This document shows positions 35,330-45,537 of a stretch of DNA of 64,000 bases, piece after piece. The stretch is taken from NCBI GenBank assembly GCA_947471745.1, contig CANJKZ010000934.1, positions 124,001 to 188,000 on the forward strand, in the 5' to 3' direction. This stretch comes from Closterium sp. Naga37s-1 (Eukaryota > Streptophyta > Zygnematophyceae > Desmidiales > Closteriaceae). Position numbers and translations under genes: made by a program. Each line of letters starts with the position of its first letter. Position 1 is the stretch's first letter. The notes beneath the pieces are model-generated. The model made no database searches and was not told the DNA's origin. It saw only the letters and a list, made by a program, of their open reading frames with translations.

Positions 35330-36528
35330 TCAGACGACCGAAGCAGCGCTGCGCAGTGTGTGGCAGCCCGCACGTCTCCCCATGACGCCCGCCGGTGCGA
35401 AGAACGTAAGTGCAGGGACCAGCACCCCCAGACCTCCCACGCCCAGCGTACCACTCACGAAGCTGCTGGGCCGACGGGGTCTCCCGGGAACGCGGCTGCT
35501 GCTGGCGCTGGCTACCACCAAAGCCTCCACGCTGCGCGGCTGCACCTCGACCAGCACCCCCACCGCCGCCACCTCCACCACCACCGCCGCTCCCTCCACC
35601 ACCGCTGCCGCTGCCTCCACCACCCCCACTGCCGCCACCGAAGCCTCCACTCCCGCCACGAACCCCACCTCCACCGCCACCCCCTCCGCCTCCTCCACCG
35701 CCTCCACCGCCGCCCCCACCGTCTCCTCCACCACCCTTGCCCCCCTTGCCCTTGCTGTTGCGGCGCCTCCCACTAGGAGCAGACGCAGCCCCGACCTCCT
35801 CAGTGCCAACGAGGTCGACAGCAGCAGCAGAAGCAACAGAGGGGAGAAGGGGGACAGGGGAACACCCCTCAAAGAAAGGGGTGCGACGGTCGCCGCGAGA
35901 AGCACCTACAGCTAAGATACTCTTCTCAGCCGCAGTGAGGCGCTCCTCTAGCAGGACGACAGTGAGCTCGGTGGGGCAAAGGGAGAGAAAGTGGTCCCTG
36001 ACTGAAGCAAGGGAGTCACGGAGGCGAGTGACTAGGTACTAAAGGGTGATGTACATGGGGGGGGGGGTTCTTGGCACAGAACTCAGTGGGAAGCGCAGAG
36101 CGGTAGCGGGCATCACTAGTGTGGAGGTGAGTAATGAGGTTAGCGACTGTGGCAAAGGCGGCAAGGTCAAGGAACAGGTACGGCAGCATGAGGCGGCTGA
36201 GGGCAGCAGTGGCAGGGGAGGAGTAGCGCGCTACGACAGCATCGTACAAAGACTTAGCAGTCTTGTACTGGCCAAAATGCGCGCGCTCAGCAGACGGCAG
36301 GTGACTACGAACAGCAAGGCGAGCATCAGGGTCACGAGTGGTCCACTGCGAGCGAACTGTACTGTCAGCAGTGGCAGCAGGTGCAGTAGAGACACCGGAC
36401 GTGTGATCGAACAGGGATACCCCATCCCTAGAGTCACAGTGAAGAAAAAGCTGCAGGTTGTCAACCCACACGTCAAAGTCAACTGCACGCCCCTCAGCAT
36501 CAAAGGTGAGAACAGTAGGGCTAGCCAT
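35330..36528 (-). pseudogene. gag region of G
   Basis: Starts MASPTVLTFDAEGRAVDFDV at 36528 and includes the AERAHFGQYKTAKSLYDAVV segment. Downstream is the polyglycine tract seen in A. Fossil with at least one break. Confidence 0.8.
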
Positions 36529-36769
36529 AGCAGCAGTAGTAGCAGTAGCAGCAGGAGCAGTGCAAGCAGTAGGGCAGCGCGGCTCGGCAGTGCGGCGCGG
36601 CTCGGCTGGGCGGCGCGGCTCGGTGGGGTGGCGCGGCTCGGCTGGGCGGCGCGGCTCGATTGTGCGGCGCGGCTCGGTTCCTGGCGGCGCGGCGCGGCAG
36701 CAGGCGGTGCGGCGCGGCAGGTCAGTGCGGGTGCTTACCAGGGGCGGGTGCAGGGCAGGGCCGCAGCTG

Positions 36770-37140
36770 GCGGTGTAGGTGAGGGCCGCGACCGGGGCAG
36801 CAGCAGGGCAGGGCCGCTACAGGGGCGGCAGTAGGGCAGGGCCGCGACAAGGCGGCTGCAGGGCAGAGGCCGCAACGGGCGGCGAAGGCAGGTCCGCTAC
36901 TGGGGTGGCAGCAGGACAGGGCCGCGAGAGGGGGCGGCTGCAGGGCAGAGCCGCGATAGGCGGCGAACGGGCCGACGACGGGCGGTTGCAGGGCAGAGGC
37001 TGCGACTGGGCGGCTGCAGGGTAGAGGTCGCGACGGGCGGCGAACGGGCCGCGACGGGCAGCAACCGGGCCGACGACGGGCGGCGACGGGCCGTCGACGG
37101 GCGGCAAAGGTGCCGGGACGGGCTGGCTGAGGCAGGGCCG
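36770..37140 (-). repeat. GC-rich repeat leader of G
   Basis: Reverse-complement counterpart of the 13500-14110 tract in A: degenerate GGGCCGCGACGGGCGGC units between the leader motif and gag. Confidence 0.8.
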
Positions 37141-37279
37141 CGACGGGCCAGCTAGAGAAGGGCGCGCGACGGCGCAGGTAAGGCAGGTGCGAGGCGCGCT
37201 TTGGGCAGGGCAGGAAAAAAAATGTTCGTGGTGGGCCCTAAAAAAAACGTTCCCACGAGGGAATCTGCTCAGAATACCA

Positions 37280-37410
37280 TGTTAGAATCTGGAACGAATG
37301 AATGACTGAACTAGCAAGCAGGTGGGTACAAGTAGGAAACCTAAAAGTGTTGTACCCTATATGAACTACCCCACTACAGCCTAGATAGACTATAGCATAT
37401 AAGTTTGACA
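37280..37410 (-). repeat. 5' LTR of G
   Basis: 131 bp, no difference seen from 30313-30443; flanked by the primer site on the left and GAGCC on the right. Confidence 0.92.
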
Positions 37411-37415
37411 GAGCC

Positions 37416-37976
37416 TGCCACCATTCAGCAGGCTCTGGGGGGGGAACACAGGGAAAAATGGTGCGAGGCCATGGACAGGGAGTTAAAGGCGCTGCAAGAA
37501 CGCAACACCTGGAAAGTCGTACCTATCGAAGAAGCACGCAACAAGACCATTCTCACAGGAAAATGGGTTTTCCGCGTGAAAACAAAAGCCGACGGAACAA
37601 TCGACAAATTCAAAACACGCTGGGTTGTGCGTGGCTTCGACCAAGAGCAAGGGCGAGACTTCACGGAAACATTCGCCCCAGTAAGCCGACATACCTCACT
37701 ACGGATTCTCATCGCGATAGCAGCCATGAACCGGAAGAAACTTCGGCAAATCGATGTCGCCAACGCCTTCCTTTACGCCCCCGTCGATGCTGAAATTTTC
37801 GTCGAACTTCCGCACGGATCCAACGCAGGCCCTAACCAAGTCTGTCAGCTAGAGAAATCGCTGTACGGGATCAAGCAAGCCCCGAGACTGTGGCAACAGC
37901 ACCTTCACGCCCGCCTAATCCGCATCGGATTCCTTCAACTACCGCACGACCAAGGCATGTACCGATTGACGAAAAG
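37416..37976 (+). pseudogene. RT, first part, of B
   Basis: Copia RT N-terminal half: KWVFRVKTKADG, ARWVVRGFDQEQG-like segment, DVANAFLYAPVD, SLYGIKQAPRLW. It is cut at 37977 by element F. Fossil. Confidence 0.87.
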
Positions 37977-38171
37977 TGTCAAGAATCCTAGCTAGAACTT
38001 AGGAGCCATAGCTAGGTTAGAGTGTCGAGAGAGTTTTGGGTGAGGAAAGTCGAGAAGAAAGAATGAGGTGTTTCACTATAGAAAATTGGGATACAAATAG
38101 CAAACCCTAGAGTGGGTTGTACTCACTACAGAGTACCCCACTGCAGGCTAGACAGCAAATACATTCTAACA
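37977..38171 (-). repeat. 3' LTR of F
   Basis: 195 bp, TGTCAAGAATCC...CATTCTAACA; followed by CACCCCCATAG, complement of the purine tract. Confidence 0.9.
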
Positions 38172-39083
38172 CACCCCCATAGTTTAAGTGGGGTATAATC
38201 AGCAGAGCAAGCAGTCATAGAGCAGGTTCACCAGTACAAGCAAAGCTAGAGGCATTCACAAAGGGCAAGTGAGGAGGAGGAGGCTAGACTGTGAGAGGAG
38301 AGGAGATAGGAGGCGACGGCTGATGTTGCAGACACACGGGCAACAGGAGCGGCGCGCACGGTGGCTACCGGAGCAAGGGCCCCGGACTACAGGAGTAACT
38401 GGCTCTGCGGCTAACTCTGAGCGGTAGGAGCAACGGACCCACGCGCGACAGGCGCAGCAGGCTCTCTGAGCTACCAGCAGCAGAGCCCCGGACTACAGGT
38501 GCTGCGGACGACAAGACGGCAGCCTCCGCTCAACCTCCCCCAACTGTCCCACACCCCTTTCACACACCCCTTGCTGCACCCCTAGCTCCACTCCCACGTC
38601 ACCCCCCTAGCACCACTCCCTCGGCTCCCACACACCCACCCCCCTCAGCGGCAGCTGCAGCAGTGGGAGACGAAGGAGGAGGAGTAGGGGACGGTTCACA
38701 CACCCGCCACCCCCATACCCGCCACCCCGCAGTTGCACGAGGACAAGAGGTGGCAGGGGCGGCTCGCGGGCTGCAGGGGCGGCACGCGGGCTGCAGGGGC
38801 GGCTCGCGGGCTGCAGGGGCGGCTCTCGGGCTGCACCCGCCACCCCCATACCCGCCACCTGCAACCCGGTGCTGCAGGTTCCCTCCCCCCACTGCTGCAC
38901 CCGCAGCAGGGGGAGGGAGGAGAAGGGGAGGGGGGGGGGGCGGGGGGGGGGCGGGGGGGGCGGTGCTGCAGGTCCCCTCCCCCCACTGCCGCATCCGCAG
39001 CAGGGGGACGGGGGGGGGGGTCAGTGCTGCATATCCCCTCCCCCCCACTGCTGCACCCGCAGCAGGGGGAGGTAGGAGAAGGG

Positions 39084-39084
<1 letters not shown>

Positions 39085-39118
<34 letters not shown>
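39085..39118 (+). repeat. 34-base uninterrupted G run
   Basis: Direct count from the sequence. It lies inside F among several shorter G runs (about 38930-39020). It could form stacked quadruplexes, but may also be length-uncertain in the assembly. Confidence 0.85.
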
Positions 39119-39119
<1 letters not shown>

Positions 39120-39519
39120 GTTGGTGCTGCAGATCCCCTCTTGCCTCCCCCCTGAATCTCCAAGCTCCCCCCCCCCCCTCGGCAGGGAGAAAGAGAGGAG
39201 GAGGCGTGGCGGCAGCTGCTGCTGCTGAGGCACATCCGCCACCCCCTCACACCCTCTCCCCCCCGTCCCCATGGAGGAGGGGGAGGGGGAGGAGGGGGGC
39301 GGGGGCGGAGCTGCGCGTGCGACTGCAGGGCACGCGGGCAGGAAGAACCCCCTCTTGCCACCCCCTTACCCTCCATAATGCGACGGGGCACCGAGGCTGC
39401 AGTTAGGGGCGACAGGTCTCGAGGGGCCGAGGCTAGAGACGAGGGGGCCGCGGTTAGGGGCTGCAGGTCACGAGGGGCCATAGCTAGGGGCGACGAGGCC
39501 AGTGGGGCCGAGGGGCGCG

Positions 39520-40330
39520 GCTAGGTATGGGGCCGGGCGCTGGGCTAGGTACGGGGCCGGGCGCGGGCAAGGTACGGGGCCGGGCGCTGGGCTAGGGACG
39601 AGGCCGGGCGCTGGGCAGGTATGGGGCTGGGCGCTGGGTACAGAACGGGGCCAGGCTCTGGGCAGGTACGGGGCCGGGTGTTGGGCGCGGAATGGGGCCG
39701 GGCGCCGGGCTAGGTACGGGGCCGGGCGCGGGCTAGGTACTGGGCCGGGCGCGGGCTAGTTACAGGCCGGGCGCGGGCTAGGTACAGGGCCAGGCGCGGG
39801 CATGATACGGGCCGGGCGCGGGCTAGGTACGGGGCCAGGCACGGGCGAGAAACGGGGCCGGGCGCGGGCTAGGTACGGGCCGGTCGCGGGGTAGGTACGG
39901 GCCGGGCGCTTGCTAGGTACGGGCCGGGCGCGGGCGAGAGACGGGGCCGGGCGCGGGCATGAGACGGGGCCGGGCGCGGGCTAGGTACGGGCCGGTCGCG
40001 GGGCTAGGTACGGGCCGGGCGCTGGCTAGGGTCGGGGCCAGGCGCGGGCGTGAGACGGGGCCGGGCGCGGGCTAGGTACGGGCCGGTCGTGGGCTAGGTA
40101 CAAGCCGGGCGCGGGGCTAGGAACGGGCCGATCGCGGGCTAGGTACAGGCCGGGCGCGGGCGCGAGACGGGGTCGGGCGCGGGCTAGGTACGGGCCGGGC
40201 GCTGGGCTAGGAACTGGCCGATCGCGGGCTAGGTACGGGCCGGGCGCGGGCGCGAGACGGGGCCGGGCGCGGGCTAGGTACGAGCCGGGCGCTGGGCGAG
40301 GTACTGGGCTGGGCGTGGGGCGACGAAGTC
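39520..40330 (-). repeat. About 20-30 bp minisatellite in F
   Basis: More than twenty degenerate copies of GGGCCGGGCGCGGGCTAGG, with TAC joining units. It occupies the leader-side half of F. Confidence 0.85.
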
Positions 40331-40537
40331 GACGGGGCCAGCGGGGCCGAGGGGCGCGGCTAGGGGCGACGGGGCCAACGGGGCTCGAGTGGCACAGCTA
40401 GGGGCGACGGGGCCAAGGGGCCGAGCCTAGGGGCTAGGGGCTACGCCAAGGGGCGACGGGCCGGGGCCTAGGCTAGCAGGGCATTAGGTGGTGGGCCCAT
40501 TGATGTGAGGTCCTAGGAACGACCTGCTCTGATACCA

Positions 40538-40732
40538 TGTCAAGAATCCTAGCTAGAACTTAGGAGCCATAGCTAAGTTAGAGTGTCGAGAGAGTTTTGG
40601 GTGAGGAGAGTCGAGAAGAAAGAATGAGGTGTTTCAATATAGAAAATTGGGATACAAATAGCAAACCCTAAATTGGGTTGTACTCACTACAGAGTACCCC
40701 ACTGCAGGCTAGACAGCAAATACATTCTGACA
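40538..40732 (-). repeat. 5' LTR of F
   Basis: 195 bp, partner of 37977-38171, next to the primer site; followed by AAAAG. Confidence 0.9.
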
Positions 40733-40737
40733 AAAAG

Positions 40738-41878
40738 TACCGACTACATTCTACTCATCGTCTACGTCGACGACCTCCTCTACATAGGCTCCACCGACGC
40801 CATAACGACATGGTTTGAAGGGGAGCTGCAGCAAGATCTCACCCTCACCGTCGCAACTACTGTGACACAGTACCTGGGACTAAACATCCAAGACGGCGAC
40901 AATGCAATCTACCTCAGCGCTGAAAAATATGCGGATACTATCGCAAAACGATTCGGGCTCACTCCAACTGTCATCTCCACGCCATACCGCTACACCGACG
41001 GAAACCGAAAAGTCTCCGCTCTACTCAAGCCTGCCGGCATCCGCGAGTACCAACGGAAGTTAGGCTGCCTACTCTTCGCAGCCGTCACCTGCCGACCGGA
41101 TCTATCCTACTCAGCTAGTCAACTCGCTACCTACCTTAAGAAGCCTGAAGCAGAGCACATGCTCGAACTCGACCGAGCACTCCACTACCTCGCCAGCACT
41201 CCGACGATTGGACTAACCTACCACAAGACCGGAATTACGACACCTAAGCTAATCGGTTATGTCGACGCCGATCACGCTGGAGACTCCGACAACAGACGAT
41301 CTCGAACTGGCTACGTATACAGACTCGAACCTATCTGGCCTAACTCATGGCAGTCGAACAAGCAAGAGCTAATCGCTCTCTCCTCAGCAGAAGCAGAATA
41401 TATCGCACTCTGCTCAGCCACCAAGGAAGGGCTATATCTTCGCGAACTACTGGAAGAAGCAAAATTGGCTCAGTTACCCAGCTTCTCCCTCTTCTGCGAC
41501 AACCAATCGGCCATTCGCATAGCGAACAAGAATGGGTTCGCGAATCGAACGAAGCACATCGCTCTCCGATACTTCTTCGTTAAAGACGAAATCGAGAAGG
41601 GAAGACTCAAACTATCCTACTGTCCCACATCCGAGATGGCAGCAGATTACTTGACCAAGAAACTCGGAAAACAGAAGTTCGAGTACTGCATGCTGCTGAC
41701 TGGGCAAGGACACGTCATCAACAGCGACACTCCAGAAGCAAAGGGGAGTGTTGGAAACAATAACTCAAACGCTTCTGAAGTATCGAACTATCGATACGAA
41801 ACGAAGCAGACTACAGTGAAGCAACACGAGTCAACAGAAGCAACCGCTGGAGGTTACGCGAAGGTCAAAGGTCGCTGA
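40738..41878 (+). pseudogene. RT end and RNase H of B
   Basis: Resumes after F with the catalytic segment LIVYVDDLLYIG, then RPDLSYSASQLATYL and RNase H (YVDADHAGDSDNRRS, SSAEAEYIAL, CDNQSAI, MAADYLTKKL). The open frame runs into the right LTR. Fossil. Confidence 0.88.
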
Positions 41879-42185
41879 CCTTTGACTTGACGATAACTAC
41901 AGTGCGACAGCAAGGACACATAACTGACTCTTTATCAAGCAGTTACCCGAGTCGGCACTGTATCGAACCGCAACAGCAAAACAGTTAAAGTAGAACCTTT
42001 TCATATTCCTTGTAATCATATAAAAAGCTTGTATCTCTTTGTTATTATCAACTTATCTTGTTCTCACACACTAGTACAAGGTGATTCAAGCAACTCTGAT
42101 ATTACAACGCTTCCGCAATTACAACATCTACTTCAACACCTGATCTTAGCCTTGAAAGATCCAAAGGGCCTTTCTCAGCCCAACA
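41749..42185 (+). repeat. Right LTR of B
   Basis: 437 bp, preceded by AAGGGGAG. It is followed not by a target duplication but by primer site and leader of B, so it also acts as the left LTR of the partial copy to its right. TATA-like box at 42019-42026. Confidence 0.88.
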
Positions 42186-42663
42186 TGGTATGAGAGCAGG
42201 CAGGGCAAGATCACTCTCTTAAAATTACCTACAACAACGCAAGACATGGCAACACGGAAGGAGAGGAGCTCCTCCAACGGATCTCTCGGCACTACTCCTA
42301 CTCCACCTCCAGCCTCTGGCCTACAGACAGAAGAAGGCACAGCTACAAGACCAGCTGCGGAGTCAACGGAAACTCCCGGAAACCAAGCAGCAAGCTTCGA
42401 CCCAAGTATGATGGAGAAATTCTTCTCCTTTATGTCCTTCTACGAGCAACACCAGCAAACAGTTCCTGCACAATAAAAAAACAGCAACAACAACAGAGCA
42501 ACGCCGATGAGTCTTGACGGTTCATCCTACGCGCGCGGAAATCAGCAGCAACCCACCTTTGCCCCGTACGAGCCTCAACGCGGCTCCATCAGTTTCGCGC
42601 CACAACCGCAGTCTTTACCTGGACAAGAAAGGACACTGGACGCGCTTCAGGTGCAATCGCAAT
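42186..42663 (+). repeat. Second, partial copy of B leader and gag start
   Basis: Near-identical repeat of about 12063-12540 of B: primer site TGGTATGAGAGC, then the gag start MATRKERSSSNGS at 42246. It stops abruptly in gag. Just past the stop, the junction carries short repeats of the form ACGGGCGCAATCA / ACGGGTGCAATCA. LTR, internal, LTR, internal order suggests unequal recombination or tandem duplication. Confidence 0.85.
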
Positions 42664-42767
42664 ACGGGCGCAATCAACAGTACGGGTGCAATCACGTGTC
42701 ATCCTCCTTCGTGCGGCGTCTTCCATGGGGGGGATGAATGTGGATTTGGTGGACAGGGAGATGGACG
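42664..42767. repeat. Duplicate of the left flank of the nest
   Basis: Matches about 8655-8738 (TCATCCTCCTTCGTGCGGCG and onward to GGACG) with few changes. It continues into the TRIM at 42768. Confidence 0.8.
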
Positions 42768-43112
42768 TGTCAGAGGTCCACTGGTGATCCCCGATTGATC
42801 CTAGGGAAATGTTACAGGCTCGTTGTCCTGTGGGGTTATAGGCGCACTGACCCGTTACTTAACAAACCCTTTTATCCAAATGGTCTAGTGGTTGGGATTC
42901 TGACATGGTATCAGACCAAAGGTCTTGGGTTCGAATCCCAGTGTGTGCATTTCAGGCATCGTAGTGCGGGGGGGTGTTAGAGGTCCACTGGTGATCCCCG
43001 ATTGATCATAGGGAAGGGTTACAGGCTCGTTGTCCTGGGGGGTTATGGGCGCACTGACCCGCTACTTAACAAGCCATTTTATTCCAATGGTCTAGTGGTT
43101 GGGATTCTGACA
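42768..43112 (+). mobile_element. Complete TRIM element, 345 bp
   Basis: LTR 42768-42905 (138 bp), internal 42906-42974 with primer site TGGTATCAGACC and a G-run, LTR 42975-43112 (138 bp). Flanks GGACG and GAACG agree in four of five bases. LTR1 shares private variants (GGGAAATGTTACAGG, CCCGTTACTTAACAAACCC) with the TRIM at 8739, so the two are copies of one insertion and not separate insertions. Confidence 0.88.
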
Positions 43113-44743
43113 GAACGACGTCGAGGTGGAGGGCGGGGCGCGTTAGGTGGAGGCCCCGTACATGGTGGATGCACATATGTGAATGAGAGGGGGTAAAATG
43201 GGGTGCAAAATGGGGAGTCTCGATGGGGCATCTTGACCGGGTGTTTTGAAACGGTTTCTTGATGGGGTAATTTATGTGTGTTGTTTTTGGGATTTTTTGG
43301 CAGGAATAGTTTACTAGAGGGGAACTAAAGAAAGGTCGTGTACTCACTTTTGATTTCCTCTTTAAAAAGCCAAAGATATGCAAATAATAGATCCTACCAA
43401 TTAGGATGCTGTAATATAGTCTAGAGTCTATTTTTCAAGCTTCTTAAGCTCAAGATACCAGTACAAGGTAGTACTGGAAGTATTTGTTAAGAGCTCAAAA
43501 AGTTACTCCAGGTAGCAACTTCTCACTCCCACCTGCCAGGTCAGGATTTGGTTGATAAAACGGGTCCATTCCTAAGAGGAATACTTCGTCGTCACGCAAA
43601 CATACCAGGGTGATGGTGACGTCGCACCCAAACCTGCAGGGTATGCGTGGCAGGGTGAACATCGTGCGTGGCAGCAAACGGTGGCTTGAACGGATTTTGG
43701 CTGGACCCCAGGGTTGGATACTCCTTGCCTCCGGGATCTACGGATTCAGAGAGCCAGACCGGACCAGAATGACGAAGCAAAGTTTCCGAAGGATCAAGCA
43801 CGCACCCGCGATTCCACCAAACCTGACCGAAATGGACCTTGCTAGAAATTCGGGAGGAATCGGGTGCGGCGGAACCCACTCGGCCCCCTTCACCTCCTCC
43901 TCAACCCAATTTTCTAGTCTGACCGGACCGAACGAACATTCGAGCAGCTGGATGGGGCGGGGTTGGTGGTGTTGTGTGAAGCTGCACCGCGCTTTCGCTG
44001 TCGGTGGGACCAACTCGCGGGACAAGGGTGTGTGCTTTCTTGTGGGTACGATGCAGATATTTAGTAATTTTGTTGTAATGTTTTGTTGAAGGGGAATCCA
44101 ATATCGTGTAACTGATACCAACTCGCTGTACATAATTGAAGGACAGTGTTCCCTGAAAAATGCGTGGAGCCGAACATATAGGTCGGAGTGCATAATTCCC
44201 TTGCAAACCGGGACAGGTGGGGGTAAGCACCCTATCAATGAATGTTCGCAGGCCTCCATTCATGACTTTTACGAATGTTTTGCACGGGAACCTTTACGAA
44301 GTTTTTGGTTGGACAGTTTGCGTGTCAGAGTTGCATTTCCAGCTTCGCAGTCTGCCCTGCCCAGCCCATCAACCCGCACGGCCGGGCGCGCTTAGGAGAT
44401 AAATTCCGGTATCCTCGGGAACTTTTCGTCACTCGATTTGCACTTCTGTAAAACTCTGCCGCACTCCAGCCGCCAGACCAAAGTTTCGGTTTCACCTTGC
44501 CCAGCCAACGCTTGCGTCGGAGTGAGATCCAGTCTACCCTCTCCTGCTGATCTCACCACACACAGCTCAAAAAGCCAGATCCGTTCCCGCCAAATCTTGC
44601 ACTTCGCTTCAGCCTTCAGACCCCTCGTCGCCTAGTCTTCCATATCTACTAGGCGTTCTCGGTTTCAGTTTCTCATCCAGCTCAGTTTTCCGATTACTTC
44701 CATACGATCAGTTTCAAGGTTTAGCGGTTTCTGGGCTATCGAG
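43113..44743. other. No gene recognised; upstream region of DCD gene 2
   Basis: About 1.6 kb with no domain or repeat I can name on either strand. Short open stretches (for example 43610-44089 plus, 43738-44259 minus) overlap each other and look like chance. The last 350 bases before 44744 are pyrimidine-rich and probably hold the promoter and 5' leader. Confidence 0.4.
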
Positions 44744-45537
44744 ATGACAGGAACGGGAGTGTTTTCGCTAGCGGTTCTGAAGTCTCCAGGGATCATGCAG
44801 TCGCCAGCGAGGCAGTCACAAGGGAACCAGTCACCAGGCACGCAGTCATCTCCAGAAAAGAAGCAAAAAACACTGCCTCCCTCGGAGTCTCTCCCAAGGC
44901 ACGAGATTTTAGGAGGGTACATCTTCGTATGCAACAACGACACAATGCAGGAAGACCTGAAACGGCAATTATTCGGCCTACCACAGAGATACCGCGACTC
45001 GGTACGCTCCATCCAACCCGGGTTACCCTTATTCCTGTACAACTACACGACGCATCAACTACACGGGGTTTTCGAAGCCGCGAGCTTCGGAGGTTCCAAC
45101 ATCGATCCGACCGCGTGGGAAGACAAGAAGGTGAAAGGCGAGTCGCGGTTCCCGGCCCAGGTTCGGATCCGGATTCGCAAGGCGTGCAGAGCGCTGGAGG
45201 AGGACGAGTTTCGACCCGTTCTGTATCACTATGACGGCCCCAAGTTCCGGCTCATGCTGTCCGTTCCCGAGGTATGCCACGTCGGATGCTGCTTGACGAG
45301 CTTTATGCTTTTCGCGTGATCATTTCGCGTTTTCTCATCCTTTTTCGTTGTGACGCTAACTGATTGCCTTGTTTGTTTGCTTTCCTTCTCTTGCAGACGC
45401 TGGCCTTGCTTGATCTATTCGAAGGCAACAACTTTCCGTTCCGATACCCGAGCAGCAGCAACAACTCTTGGTGCCTGAAGACGCCTTCCCTATCGCCTCA
45501 GCAACTGTTCAAGCCCAGGAGGATTATGGCCGGATAA
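44744..45537 (+). CDS. DCD-domain protein (B2 / N-rich-protein type), gene 2
   Basis: Paralogue of the gene at 6968, same strand. Proposed exons are 44744-45271 and 45397-45537, giving 222 residues. The first 50 or so residues are Ser/Gln/Pro-rich (repeated SPG, SQG). The DCD domain follows with GGYIFVCNNDTMQEDLKRQL, LFGLP, PLFLYNYTTHQLHG and F.GG segments. The intron 45272-45396 (GT-AG) is at the same site as the second intron of gene 1. Where gene 1 has its 87-bp first intron, gene 2 reads straight through (VFEAASFGG). The C-terminus ends with a conserved Trp-Cys region and a short basic tail (RRIMAG), as in gene 1 (SRLMAG). Family role: stress and cell-death associated in plants. Confidence 0.9.

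Larger units (their letters stand above)
30313..37410 (-). mobile_element. Ty1/copia element G, 7098 bp
   Basis: LTRs of 131 bp at 30313-30443 and 37280-37410 appear identical, so it is very recent. The perfect 5-bp target duplication GAGCC (30308-30312 and 37411-37415) lies in B. The minus orientation is shown by the primer site (GCTCAGAATACCA at 37267-37279, reverse complement). The leader motif TGGTGGGCCC is at 37229-37238. All parts are present in order on the minus strand: gag, polyglycine tract, protease-integrase, repetitive linker, RT and RNase H. Same family as A and E. A few breaks only. Confidence 0.93.
37977..40732 (-). mobile_element. Non-autonomous LTR element F, 2756 bp
   Basis: LTRs of 195 bp at 37977-38171 and 40538-40732 differ at about six sites by eye. 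The perfect 5-bp target duplication AAAAG (37972-37976 and 40733-40737) lies in the RT of B. The minus orientation is given by the primer site GCTCTGATACCA at 40526-40537 and the leader motif TGGTGGGCCC at 40489-40498. The interior has a minisatellite (39520-40330), a 34-base G run and short repeats, with no gag or pol domain. It is related to C through its LTR. Structurally whole, no coding capacity. Confidence 0.92.
11626..42185 (+). mobile_element. Ty1/copia (Tnt1-like) element B, host of the nest
   Basis: LTRs of 437 bp at 11626-12062 and 41749-42185 begin TGTTGGAAAC and end CCCAACA; about a dozen differences by eye. The primer site is TGGTATGAGAGC at 12063-12074 and the polypurine tract AAGGGGAG precedes the right LTR. 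Its own sequence is gag (12123-13269), protease/integrase (27924-30312), first part of RT (37416-37976), and the rest of RT plus RNase H (40738-41878). About 6 kb is its own; the rest is nested elements A, G and F. The right LTR runs on into a second copy of the leader and gag start, so the right end is not a simple terminus and no matching target duplication is seen. Broken, mainly by the insertions, with a few further breaks. Confidence 0.88.

Noticed and set aside
39520-40330. CRISPR-like or centromere-like array
   Set aside because: Degenerate 20-30 bp units confined to one LTR element with clear ends.
43610-44259. Overlapping open frames on both strands upstream of DCD gene 2
   Set aside because: No domain, mutual overlap, composition like non-coding sequence.
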